Shown: positions 4,880-12,147 of the stretch, piece after piece
Numbering within the stretch: the stretch's first letter is position 1
Layout of the letters: the number at the start of each line of letters is the position of its first letter
DNA from: an uncultured bacterium
Lineage (GTDB): Bacteria; Patescibacteriota; Minisyncoccia; Minisyncoccales; JAQTVQ01
Assembly: GCA_903839905.1 (NCBI GenBank)
Contig: CAIMDX010000030.1
Span: 1-12,147 of the forward strand
Direction: 5' to 3'
DNA length: 12,147 bases
Notes under the pieces: generated by a model
Told to the model about the DNA's origin: nothing
The model's database searches: none
What the model saw: the letters and a program-made list of their open reading frames with translations, nothing else
Position numbers and translations under genes: made by a program

Positions 4880-7800
4880 TTAAGAGTTGGACGGTTTTTT
4901 ATTGATAAAACCAGTCCCCACTGGTACTAATTTACCAATAATTACATTTTCCTTCAATCCTCTTAATTTATCCTCTGCTCCCTTTAAGGAAGCTTTGATC
5001 AATACGCGGGAAGTTTCTTGGAATGAAACGGCGGAAAGGAAGCTGTCACAAGTCAAGGCCACCTTGGAAATACCCAATAACAGCTCTTGAGCCTTGATCG
5101 GGTCTTTTTTCCCTGCCTTCAACTCGGCTTGTGTCTCTAAATATTGAGAACGGGAAATAACCTCTCCCGAGCTGAACAAGCTGCCGCCGGGATTCTTGAT
5201 CTTAATACGGGAAAACATCTGCCTAATCATAATTTCAATGTGCTTATCGTTAATCGGCACGCCTTGAGTAACATAAACTTTCTGCACTTCCTTAATGATA
5301 TAACTTTGAACCGCTTCCCTGCCTTTTATCTTGAACAGTTTTTTCATATCAAGAGGTCCGACGCAAAGAGAAGTGCCGGCTTTAACTTCTTGCCCGACTT
5401 TAACAAACAATTCAATCTTCGGAGGAACCTGATATTCAACAGTCTGCGATTCTTTTTCCTTATCATCTTTTTTAGATCCTTTTTTCTTGGGATCGGAGGC
5501 CAAAGAAACAATCTTGATAATTCCTTTTTCCTCATCAATACTTTCTACTTTGCCATCTTCAAGAGCGATAGCAGCTTCTCCCTTAGGCTGTCTTTTTTCA
5601 AAAATTTCTTCAACTCTCGGCAAACCGTAAGTAATATCGGTAGATTCGGCCACGCCTCCGGTGTGGAAAGTTCTCATGGTAAGCTGGGTGCCTGGTTCGC
5701 CGATTGACTGGGCGGCCACAACGCCGACAGCTTCCCCTGCTTTAACTAATCCTCCCCATCCCAAATCTAAGCCATAGCATTTTCTACAAATACCTCTTTG
5801 AGTTTTACAAGAAAGAGGAGATCTTGCCCTGACTTGTTCAATACCCTCCAGTTTAGAAATTTTTTCAGCGGCATGCCAATCAAGAATGTGCCCCTTCTCA
5901 ACAATAACTTCATTAGTGTTGGGATCAACGACATCCTCTAAAACAACTCTGCCTAAAATCTTAAAAGAAAAATCTTGCCCGATCTCATCGGCATCAGCTT
6001 TGGAAAGGATAATGCCGGTTGAATCATGGCAGTCTTCTTCAGTAACTATTACTTCGTGGGCGACATCAACCAGCCTTCTGGTCAAATATCCGGCGCTGGA
6101 AGTGCGCAAAGCAGTATCAGCAGTGCCTTTTCTGGCTCCATGGGTAGAAATAAAATATTCCAAAACATTAAAGCCTTCTTTGAACGAGCTTTTTACCGGC
6201 AATTCAATAATACGGCCGGCCGGATTGGATACCAAGCCTTTCATTCCAGCCATCTGGACCACTTGGGCCCAAGATCCTTTTGATTTGGAATCAATCATAG
6301 AAAAAACCGGCCCGTTCGGAGGCAAAATGGTCGGGATAATTTTTTCCAGTTCGGTCTTAACCTTTTTCCAAATTTCAATTGCCTGATTCGCTTTTTCTTT
6401 CTTTGAAAGCAATCCTTGGCGGTAATAATCTTCTATTTTCTGTATTTTTTCTTCGGCGGCGGCAACCAAAGCTTTCTTTTGCTGGGGAACAATCAAATCG
6501 TCCATACCCCAAGAAATTCCAGATTTGGTAGCATATTCAAAACCGATATTTTTAATTTTATCCAAAACTTTCCAAGCATCTTTTTCATCTCTTTCAATTA
6601 TAACTTTAACTAAATCTTTGGCTGTCTTAGAGTTTAACAAATAGTTTTGAAACCCAAAATCTTCAGGTAAAACTTTGTTAAAAATAGCGCGACCAACGCT
6701 GGTTTCCAGCATTTTCCCTTCAATTAAAATTTTAATTTTAGCATGAAGATCAATAATGCCAAGCTCGTAAGCCATTTCTGCTTCTTCGGATGAGCTGAAA
6801 TTTTTTCCTTCTCCTTTTTTGCCTTCCACGATCTTGGTCAAATGGTAGCAGCCTAAAATTACATCTTTCCCAGGCAAAACAATCGGCTCGGAAGTAGCCG
6901 GCTTCAACAAGTTAACCGAAGACATCATTCTCTCTCTGGCTTCAGTTTGAGCTTCCTCGGACAAAGGCAAATGGATAGCCATCTGGTCTCCATCAAAGTC
7001 AGCATTAAAAGCGGTACAAACATAAGGGCTGATACGGATAGCCTCTCCTTCTATTAAAACCGGTTTAAAAGCCTGAATGCCCAAGCGGTGCAAGGTCGGA
7101 GCACGATTCAATAAAACCAGCTTTTCTTGGACAGCTTCTTCAAGACATTCCCAAACCTCATCAGTTTCATCTTCTATGAGCTTCTTGGCTCCGCCCATAT
7201 TATAAACAAGCTCTCTATCAATTAATTTTTTAACAACAAACGGCTTGAATAATTCCAAAGCCATTTTTTTCGGAACGCCGCATTCGTTCAACTGCAAATC
7301 AGGACCGACAACAATAACGCTGCGGCCTGAATAGTCAACTCTTTTGCCAAGCAAATTCTGCCTAAAGCGGCCCTGTTTTCCCTGGAGTATATCAGCCAAG
7401 CTCTTCAAAAGCCTTCTGCCTCCGGTAGTGGCCAAAGTCATCGTTCCTTTTCTCATCTTATTGTCAATCAAAGCATCAACCGCTTCCTGCAACATTCTTT
7501 TTTCATTCCTCACGATAACTTCCGGAGCGTTGATTTCCAAAAGATGTTTTAAACGATTATTGCGGTTGATAACACGGCGATAAAGATCATTCAAGTCAGA
7601 GGAAGCATAGCGGCCTCCGTCCAGTTGCACCATAGGCCTCAAATCCGGCGGCAAAACAGGTAAAACATCCAAGAACATCCATTCCGGCCTAACGCCGGCA
7701 GCTCTCATTTCTTTTAAAAGGTTCATTCTGATCTGGGCCTTCTTTTGGTCGTCTGCCTCCGATTCTTTTTCCACGGATTCCATTTCTTTGATCTCTTTAT

Positions 7801-8497
7801 CAAAATCAACTTTTTCAAAAACACGCTTTAAAGTCTCGGAGCCGGTTCCGGCTTCAAAAATTTCTCCATATTTCAAAGCCAAGCGGCTATATTCCAGTTC
7901 CGATAAAACTTTTAACGGTTTCAAGGCCACTAATTCTTCTCTGGCTCGGTCGCGGGAGGCTTTAAGCGCCAAAGCCGCTTCTTCCTGCTTCTTCTTGTTT
8001 TCAATTGTTGACTTTTGATCTTTTAATTTGGATTTGTACTCTCTTTCAATTTCTTCAAGTATCCCCTTTTTGGCCTCTTCATTAACATTGACGACAATGT
8101 AAGAAAGGAAATAAATAACCTCTTCCACTTTATGAAAAGGCAGATCTAAAACCGTTCCGATTCTGGACGGAACTCCTTTTAAAAACCAAATATGAGAAAC
8201 AGGAGTGGCAAGCTTTATGTGCCCCATTCTTTCGCGCCTGACGGATGATTTGGTAACTTCAACTCCGCAACGGTCGCAGACTACCCCTTTATATCTGATC
8301 CTTTTATATTTGCCGCAATAACATTCATAATCCCTGGTCGGGCCAAAGATCTTTTCGCAAAACAAGCCGTCTTTCTCCGGCCGCTGCGTGCGGTAGTTGA
8401 TGGTTTCAGGCTTAGTGATTTCGCCATGAGACCAACTTAAAATCTCCTGAGGAGAGGCCAATTTTATCCTAATTGATTCTAAGTTAGAAACAAACAT
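4880..8497 (-). CDS. rpoC: DNA-directed RNA polymerase subunit beta'
   Basis: RpoC forms half of the catalytic cleft of RNA polymerase. The 1205 aa are close to Firmicutes (about 1200) and shorter than E. coli (1407). The N-terminal zinc site is C59, C61, C74, C77. A Lys/Glu-rich coiled region lies at ~140-265, and the rudder/lid region around 370-400 includes GKRVDYSGRSVIVVGPDL. The catalytic NADFDGD is at 498-504, with Asp500, 502 and 504 holding magnesium. The bridge helix and trigger loop lie at ~730-810 (FISTHGARKGTADTALRT; His786), continuous, so the E. coli SI3 insertion is absent. The second zinc site is C823, C897, C904, C907. A Lys/Asp/Glu-rich loop sits near 1003-1017. The bridge-helix base reads DSKSKGS where most bacteria have DSGARGS or DSGARGN. 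The ATG start has no Shine-Dalgarno sequence. The gene follows rpoB by 79 nt, a gap containing a small GCCAAA/TTTGGC hairpin (8519-8540). The stop is TAA. Confidence 0.98.
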   Translation of the reverse strand: MFVSNLESIRIKLASPQEILSWSHGEITKPETINYRTQRPEKDGLFCEKIFGPTRDYECYCGKYKRIRYKGVVCDRCGVEVTKSSVRRERMGHIKLATPVSHIWFLKGVPSRIGTVLDLPFHKVEEVIYFLSYIVVNVNEEAKKGILEEIEREYKSKLKDQKSTIENKKKQEEAALALKASRDRAREELVALKPLKVLSELEYSRLALKYGEIFEAGTGSETLKRVFEKVDFDKEIKEMESVEKESEADDQKKAQIRMNLLKEMRAAGVRPEWMFLDVLPVLPPDLRPMVQLDGGRYASSDLNDLYRRVINRNNRLKHLLEINAPEVIVRNEKRMLQEAVDALIDNKMRKGTMTLATTGGRRLLKSLADILQGKQGRFRQNLLGKRVDYSGRSVIVVGPDLQLNECGVPKKMALELFKPFVVKKLIDRELVYNMGGAKKLIEDETDEVWECLEEAVQEKLVLLNRAPTLHRLGIQAFKPVLIEGEAIRISPYVCTAFNADFDGDQMAIHLPLSEEAQTEARERMMSSVNLLKPATSEPIVLPGKDVILGCYHLTKIVEGKKGEGKNFSSSEEAEMAYELGIIDLHAKIKILIEGKMLETSVGRAIFNKVLPEDFGFQNYLLNSKTAKDLVKVIIERDEKDAWKVLDKIKNIGFEYATKSGISWGMDDLIVPQQKKALVAAAEEKIQKIEDYYRQGLLSKKEKANQAIEIWKKVKTELEKIIPTILPPNGPVFSMIDSKSKGSWAQVVQMAGMKGLVSNPAGRIIELPVKSSFKEGFNVLEYFISTHGARKGTADTALRTSSAGYLTRRLVDVAHEVIVTEEDCHDSTGIILSKADADEIGQDFSFKILGRVVLEDVVDPNTNEVIVEKGHILDWHAAEKISKLEGIEQVRARSPLSCKTQRGICRKCYGLDLGWGGLVKAGEAVGVVAAQSIGEPGTQLTMRTFHTGGVAESTDITYGLPRVEEIFEKRQPKGEAAIALEDGKVESIDEEKGIIKIVSLASDPKKKGSKKDDKEKESQTVEYQVPPKIELFVKVGQEVKAGTSLCVGPLDMKKLFKIKGREAVQSYIIKEVQKVYVTQGVPINDKHIEIMIRQMFSRIKIKNPGGSLFSSGEVISRSQYLETQAELKAGKKDPIKAQELLLGISKVALTCDSFLSAVSFQETSRVLIKASLKGAEDKLRGLKENVIIGKLVPVGTGFINKKPSNS

Positions 8498-8576
8498 GAT
8501 TTGTTATTGAGCCCGGACGCCAAATGATCGGCGCTTTGGCAATTATGAGTTATGGATTATTAGGTTTCCCGCCTTT

Positions 8577-11500
8577 CTATTTTTTTTCTTTGCTTTCTTT
8601 TTCTTCAGCCGTTTTCTCGGCTGGCTTGGCTTCCTCCACGGCTTCAGGCTTGAAGGCTTCCCTTGTCATGGGGTATTCTTTGATCTCAAAGTTCAAAGAA
8701 AGAGATTTTAATTCTGAAATTAATAAATTGAAAGAAGCTGGGACATTCGGACTTCTAATCTTTTCTCCTTTCAAGATTGCTTCATAAGCTCCAACTCTAC
8801 CCATGATATCGTCTGACTTAATGGTCAACATTTCCTGCAAAGTATGAGCGGCACCGTATCCTTCCAATGCCCAGACTTCCATCTCTCCAAATCTCTGTCC
8901 TCCAAATTGGGCTTTGCCTCCCAAGGGCTGCTGGGTAATTAATGAGTAAGGACCAATTGACCTCATATGAATCTTATCTTTGATCATATGGATCAATTTC
9001 AAAATATAATTGTAACCAACGGTAACTTTTTCAGAAAAAGGCTGTCCGGTTATCGGATCAAAAAGAATGGTTTTCCCGTCTTCAGGCAAGCCGGCTTTTT
9101 TAAGCTCTTCTTTAATGTCTTTCTCGGTGGCTCCAGAAAGAGCCGGGGTTTCAGCCAAATAGCCAAGTTTATTAGCGGCTAATCCCAAATGGGTTTCCAA
9201 AACCTGACCTAAGTTCATTCTTGAAACAACTCCCAAAACATTTAAAACCATATCAATCGGAGTACCGTCTTCCAAGAAAGGCATTTCTTCCACTGGTAAA
9301 ATTTTAGAAACAACTCCTTTATTTCCATGGCGTCCGGCCAATTTATCTCCAACCTGGACTTTTCTAACCTCGGCAATTCTCACCCTGATTCTCTTCAAAA
9401 CTCCTGGTTCTAAATTGCATCCTTCGTCGCGGGAGAAAACCTTGATGCCGATTATACGGCCATGCTTGCCGTGCTCCATTCTCATAGAAGTATCTTTAAC
9501 CTCTTTGGCTTTTTCTCCAAAAATCGCTCTTAACAATCTTTCTTCAGCGCTTAATTCCGCTTCTCCTTTCGGAGAAATCTTGCCTACCAATATATCATTC
9601 GGATTAACAGTGGCGCCAATCCTAACAACTCCCTCTTCATCAAGATCTTTTAATTTCTCTTCTCCGACATTAGGAATATCGGAAGTCGTTACTTCCGGCC
9701 CAAGCTTGGTTTCGCGGACATCGCAAAAAGCGTCTTCAATATGAATTGAGGTAAAAATATCCTCCTTGACCAATTTTTCCGAAAGAACGATTGCGTCTTC
9801 GTAAGTATTTCCTCTCCAAGATATAAAAGCCACTAAAATATTACGGCCTAAACTTAAGCGGCCGTTAGAAATGCCGCCGCCTTCAGCTAATATCTGGCCG
9901 GCTTTGACCATATCGCCTTTTTTAGCAACAGGCCTTTGATGGAAACAAGTATATTGATTAGTGCGATCAAAATTTCTAAGTTTGTAAGTTTGGTAGCCGT
10001 CTTCCGATTTTACCTTAATTTGGGTAGCATCCACTTCAACAACTTTTCCTTCTTTCTCGGCAAAAACAACTTGTCCGGAATCTTTAGCAACCGCGGTTTC
10101 TAATCCGGTACCAACCAACGGAGGCTCTGGGTACAGCAAAGGCACTGCCTGGCGCTGCATATTAGATCCCATCTGGGCGCGGTTGGCGTCATCATTTTGT
10201 AAAAAAGGTATCAAGGCGGCGGCTACAGACAAAAATTGCTGGGGAGAAACATCAACATAATCAATCTTTTCTCTTTCAACTTCCGCAGGTTCTCCTTTGG
10301 CGCGAGCTTCAACTCTTGGCTCTAAAATTTCGTTCTTCTCACCTAAAGCAATGCTGGCTGAAGCAATATTATGCCTTTCTTCTTCGGCCGCGGCCAAATA
10401 TTCGGATTTATTGGAAACTTTTCCCTTCTCAACTTTATAATAAGGCGTCTCTAAAAATCCGTACGGGTTCAAACGGCTGTAAAGCGCCAAATATCCCACC
10501 AATCCTACATTCGGACCTTCCGGCGTTTGGATCGGACAAATTTTTCCATAATGGGACGGCTGCACATCGCGAACTTCAAAACCGGCTCTTTCTCTGGTTA
10601 AACCGCCTGGACCAGTGGCTGTAAGCCTGCGCTTATGCTCTAATTCAGCCAAAGTATTTTCCGTGTCCATAAATTGCGAGAATTGGCTGGAAGAGAAAAA
10701 TTGGTTGGCTTGAGCCATGAAAGGCCTTGGATTCACTAATTGGGAAGGAGTGATGATTTCATTGCCAAATACGGACATTTTGTCTTTGACAATACGGGCC
10801 ATTCTCATCAAGCCCACTCTTAATTTATTTAACAAAAGCTCCGACATCGTTCTAATGCGGCGGTTCGCCAAGTGATCAATCTCGTCAGGCTGGGCATTCG
10901 GATCATTGTTCAATCTGATAACTTCTTTCATCACCGAGATCAAATCTTCGGCCTTCAAAACACGGTCCTCTTTTGTAATTTCCCTTTCTTTAGCCGGTTT
11001 CAAATCCGGCAAGCGAGACCAGGTTTTCCAGCGGCCGACTTTGGAAAGATCGTATCTCTCAAAATTAAAGAACATATTGAAAATAAGTTCTTTGGCAGCT
11101 TCCGGCGTGGAAAGCTCTCCCGATCTTAGCCTCTGATAAATTTCCATCAAAGCCTCTGATTGGTTGTTGGTATGATCGCGTTTTAATGTTTCTTCAATAT
11201 ATTTTATTTCTCCAGAATCAGCTCCTCCAAAAATTTCCCTGATATTGTCGTTGCTGTACCCAGCCAAGGCTTTTAACAAAGTGGTGGCAGGTAATCTTCT
11301 TTTACGATCTATTTTTACGCTTAAAAATCCTGTTGCATCGGTTTCAAACTCCAGCCAAGCTCCTCTGTTCGGGATGACTTTGGCGCCGAAACATTTTCGG
11401 CCGCGAATCACTTCCTGGGGGAAAAATACGCCCGGAGAACGAATAAGCTGGGAAATAACAACTCTCTCCACTCCATTGATAACAAAAGTGCCCCTGTCGG

Positions 11501-11834
11501 TTAACAGAGGGAAATTTCCAAAGAAAACTTCCTGGTCTTTTTCTTCTTTAGTTTTTAAATTTACAAGCCTAACCGTCACTCTTAAGGGAGCCTCAAAAGA
11601 ATCGTTATTCTCTTTAGCTTCAAAGTAGTCTTCGTAATTCGGCTTGCCTAAACGATAGTCAATAAAATAAAGCGCCAATTCCTTGCCGGTATAATCGCGC
11701 ATAGGAGAGACTTCATTGAAAAGCTCTTTTAAATCTTCTTGCCAAAGCTGACGCCAGCTTTCTTTCTGTAAAAAGATAAGCCCTGGCAGAGAAAAAGATA
11801 TCTTGCTTTTAGAAAAATCTTTGATTTTCATCAT
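8577..11834 (-). CDS. rpoB: DNA-directed RNA polymerase subunit beta
   Basis: RpoB forms the other half of the RNA polymerase cleft and binds rifampicin in bacteria. At 1085 aa it is compact (E. coli 1342, B. subtilis 1193), so the large E. coli lineage insertions are missing. Visible landmarks: protrusion and lobe in ~1-370; rifampicin region 381-412 with SSSQFSQFMD and HKRRLTATGPGGL; TRERAGFEVRDVQPSHYGKI (413-432); TPEGPNVGL (437-445); YEDAI (678-682); GDKLAGRHGNKG (829-840), whose Lys831 and Lys839 match E. coli Lys1065 and Lys1073 at the active site; and KAQFGGQRFGEMEVWALE (974-991) near the C-terminus, where RpoB docks with RpoC. It ends in a Lys/Glu/Ala-rich tail. Two ATG codons in a row (11834, 11831) could both serve as start; neither has a Shine-Dalgarno sequence. 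It is first in the rpoB-rpoC-ftsK unit, with a strong promoter and structured leader upstream. The stop is TAG. Confidence 0.98.
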   Translation of the reverse strand: MMKIKDFSKSKISFSLPGLIFLQKESWRQLWQEDLKELFNEVSPMRDYTGKELALYFIDYRLGKPNYEDYFEAKENNDSFEAPLRVTVRLVNLKTKEEKDQEVFFGNFPLLTDRGTFVINGVERVVISQLIRSPGVFFPQEVIRGRKCFGAKVIPNRGAWLEFETDATGFLSVKIDRKRRLPATTLLKALAGYSNDNIREIFGGADSGEIKYIEETLKRDHTNNQSEALMEIYQRLRSGELSTPEAAKELIFNMFFNFERYDLSKVGRWKTWSRLPDLKPAKEREITKEDRVLKAEDLISVMKEVIRLNNDPNAQPDEIDHLANRRIRTMSELLLNKLRVGLMRMARIVKDKMSVFGNEIITPSQLVNPRPFMAQANQFFSSSQFSQFMDTENTLAELEHKRRLTATGPGGLTRERAGFEVRDVQPSHYGKICPIQTPEGPNVGLVGYLALYSRLNPYGFLETPYYKVEKGKVSNKSEYLAAAEEERHNIASASIALGEKNEILEPRVEARAKGEPAEVEREKIDYVDVSPQQFLSVAAALIPFLQNDDANRAQMGSNMQRQAVPLLYPEPPLVGTGLETAVAKDSGQVVFAEKEGKVVEVDATQIKVKSEDGYQTYKLRNFDRTNQYTCFHQRPVAKKGDMVKAGQILAEGGGISNGRLSLGRNILVAFISWRGNTYEDAIVLSEKLVKEDIFTSIHIEDAFCDVRETKLGPEVTTSDIPNVGEEKLKDLDEEGVVRIGATVNPNDILVGKISPKGEAELSAEERLLRAIFGEKAKEVKDTSMRMEHGKHGRIIGIKVFSRDEGCNLEPGVLKRIRVRIAEVRKVQVGDKLAGRHGNKGVVSKILPVEEMPFLEDGTPIDMVLNVLGVVSRMNLGQVLETHLGLAANKLGYLAETPALSGATEKDIKEELKKAGLPEDGKTILFDPITGQPFSEKVTVGYNYILKLIHMIKDKIHMRSIGPYSLITQQPLGGKAQFGGQRFGEMEVWALEGYGAAHTLQEMLTIKSDDIMGRVGAYEAILKGEKIRSPNVPASFNLLISELKSLSLNFEIKEYPMTREAFKPEAVEEAKPAEKTAEEKESKEKK

Positions 11835-11854
11835 AGTTTTTGAGATGATAATGC

Positions 11855-11897
11855 AAAAAATACCCTAAGAATAAAAAAATTAGGGTAATAGCGACCC
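11855..11897 (-). promoter_or_regulatory. Terminator-like hairpin (possible attenuator) in the rpoB leader
   Basis: On the minus strand TACCCTAA (11887-11880) pairs perfectly with TTAGGGTA (11868-11861) around an 11-nt loop. A run of six T follows (11860-11855), then the rpoB ATG 20 nt later. This has the shape of an intrinsic terminator, but the stem has only three G-C pairs and is weak. Just upstream GGGT (11897-11894) can pair with ACCC (11886-11883), the left arm of the hairpin, as a small competing helix. An attenuator or processing site in the RNA polymerase operon leader is plausible; function is inferred. Confidence 0.4.
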
Positions 11898-11973
11898 ATT
11901 TATTTTAATAATAAAAGTAAGAAGAGAGCTTCAGATATTTTAACAAATTTACGCTAGCTAAAATCCATTACAA

Positions 11974-12002
11974 AATATAGCAATAACCCAGAAGTATGTC
12001 AA
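11974..12002 (-). promoter_or_regulatory. Strong sigma-70-type promoter for rpoB-rpoC-ftsK
   Basis: On the minus strand a consensus -35 TTGACA (12002-11997) is followed by a 17-nt spacer and -10 TATATT (11979-11974), with TG one base before the -10 (TGC-TATATT, extended -10). Transcription would start near 11967, giving a leader of about 133 nt before rpoB. Both hexamers and the spacing are near ideal, so this is the best-supported promoter in the window. Confidence 0.82.
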
Positions 12003-12005
12003 GGC

Positions 12006-12017
12006 TTTTGTGCAAAA
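12006..12017. promoter_or_regulatory. Inverted repeat touching the rpoB -35 box
   Basis: TTTTG-TG-CAAAA is an inverted repeat with 5-bp arms and a 2-bp centre. It sits 3 bp upstream of the -35 hexamer of the rpoB promoter, where an activator or UP element usually acts. It could be an operator, but a short A/T-rich repeat of this kind can arise by chance. Confidence 0.25.
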
Positions 12018-12034
12018 TGAGTACATCGGGAATA

Positions 12035-12060
12035 CCTTGTCTATGTGTGGCAGACAAAGG
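12035..12060. other. Imperfect hairpin upstream of the rpoB promoter
   Basis: CCTTGTCT (12035-12042) pairs with AGACAAAGG (12052-12060) apart from one bulged A, with a 9-nt loop. It lies about 33 bp upstream of the -35 box. No T run follows on either strand, so a terminator for an upstream gene is not supported. It lies within 11835-12147, a 313-bp stretch without any coding region that I can support; the rest of that stretch is the rpoB leader, promoter and low-complexity DNA described in the other entries. Confidence 0.3.
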
Positions 12061-12147
12061 CAAAAATGTAAAATGTAAATATCAAAATGAAAAACAGTTT
12101 ATAAAGCCCCAATGACCAAATCCCAAGGCCCAACCAAATCCTAAATC
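12061..12147. repeat. Low-complexity intergenic DNA with short repeated words
   Basis: 12061-12094 is made of AAAATGTAAA and ATCAAAATGAAAAA words, the same vocabulary as the ftsK-recA gap. 12108-12147 changes to C/A-rich words with CCAAATCC repeated (12116-12123 and 12134-12141). No reading frame, RNA gene or clear hairpin is visible, and the window ends within it. It probably belongs to dispersed intergenic repeats of this genome, which one window cannot prove. Confidence 0.4.

Noticed and set aside
5144..5707. 187-aa open frame on the plus strand inside rpoC
   Set aside because: It is antisense to a fully conserved part of rpoC, has no recognisable family motif and no plausible start signals. 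Long antisense frames are common opposite conserved genes.
5886..6386. 166-aa open frame on the plus strand inside rpoC
   Set aside because: It lies opposite the bridge-helix and trigger-loop region of rpoC, whose sequence fully explains the base pattern; no protein family is recognisable.
8524..8787. 87-aa open frame on the plus strand across the rpoB end
   Set aside because: It overlaps the conserved rpoB C-terminus antisense; its hydrophobic look comes from the complement of Lys/Glu-rich codons in the rpoB tail.
11855..11897. tRNA or other stable RNA gene upstream of rpoB
   Set aside because: No cloverleaf, no T-loop sequence and no compact set of G/C-rich stems is visible anywhere in 11835-12147.
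1..12147. TGA read as glycine (genetic code 25)
   Set aside because: All seven frames are complete under the standard code, use normal GGN glycine codons, and end in TAA (five) or TAG (two). The absence of TGA stops among seven genes is too small a sample to mean more.

Overview
The window is a stretch of core housekeeping genes from a bacterium that looks like a member of the Candidate Phyla Radiation (Patescibacteria), most plausibly Parcubacteria-like. This is inferred from four things: compact RpoB (1085 aa) and RpoC (1205 aa), a ribosomal protein S6 with a long Lys/Glu-rich tail, AT-rich intergenic DNA with A/T-run repeats, and an absence of Shine-Dalgarno sequences. The long reading frames are unbroken under the standard bacterial code, so the TGA-to-Gly recoding of Gracilibacteria/Absconditabacteria does not apply.

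Layout. The plus strand (1-1209) carries the 3' part of rpsF (S6), then ssb, then rpsR (S18), the classical bacterial S6-SSB-S18 operon. It ends in a strong hairpin terminator at 1225-1250 that can serve both strands. From there to about 12,000 every gene is on the minus strand. In transcription order these are rpoB (11834-8577), rpoC (8497-4880), ftsK (4856-2598) and recA (2339-1269). The two groups converge on the shared terminator. rpoB has a very good sigma-70-type promoter (TTGACA, 17-nt spacer, TATATT with an upstream TG) about 140 nt before its start. rpoB, rpoC and ftsK (gaps of 79 and 23 nt) look like one transcription unit. recA is set apart by a 258-nt AT-rich gap and probably has its own promoter.

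Function. RpoB and RpoC are the two large catalytic subunits of RNA polymerase. FtsK is the septal DNA pump that clears chromosomes at division. RecA is the recombinase, SSB coats single-stranded DNA, and S6 and S18 are partners in the platform of the small ribosomal subunit.

What stands out. No new protein system is visible. The most interesting signals are non-coding. (1) The rpsF-ssb gap holds a perfect 16-bp inverted repeat, 83 nt apart start to start. Its right arm covers the ssb GTG start, and two smaller competing helices overlap its arms, so it looks like a bistable translational switch. (2) The rpoB leader holds a terminator-like hairpin with a possible competing helix. (3) The recA leader holds two hairpins in a row. 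(4) A perfect 14-bp palindrome spans the ftsK start codon. At the protein level, the RpoC bridge helix, the RpoB rifampicin region and the RecA DNA-binding loops all depart from well-known consensus residues.
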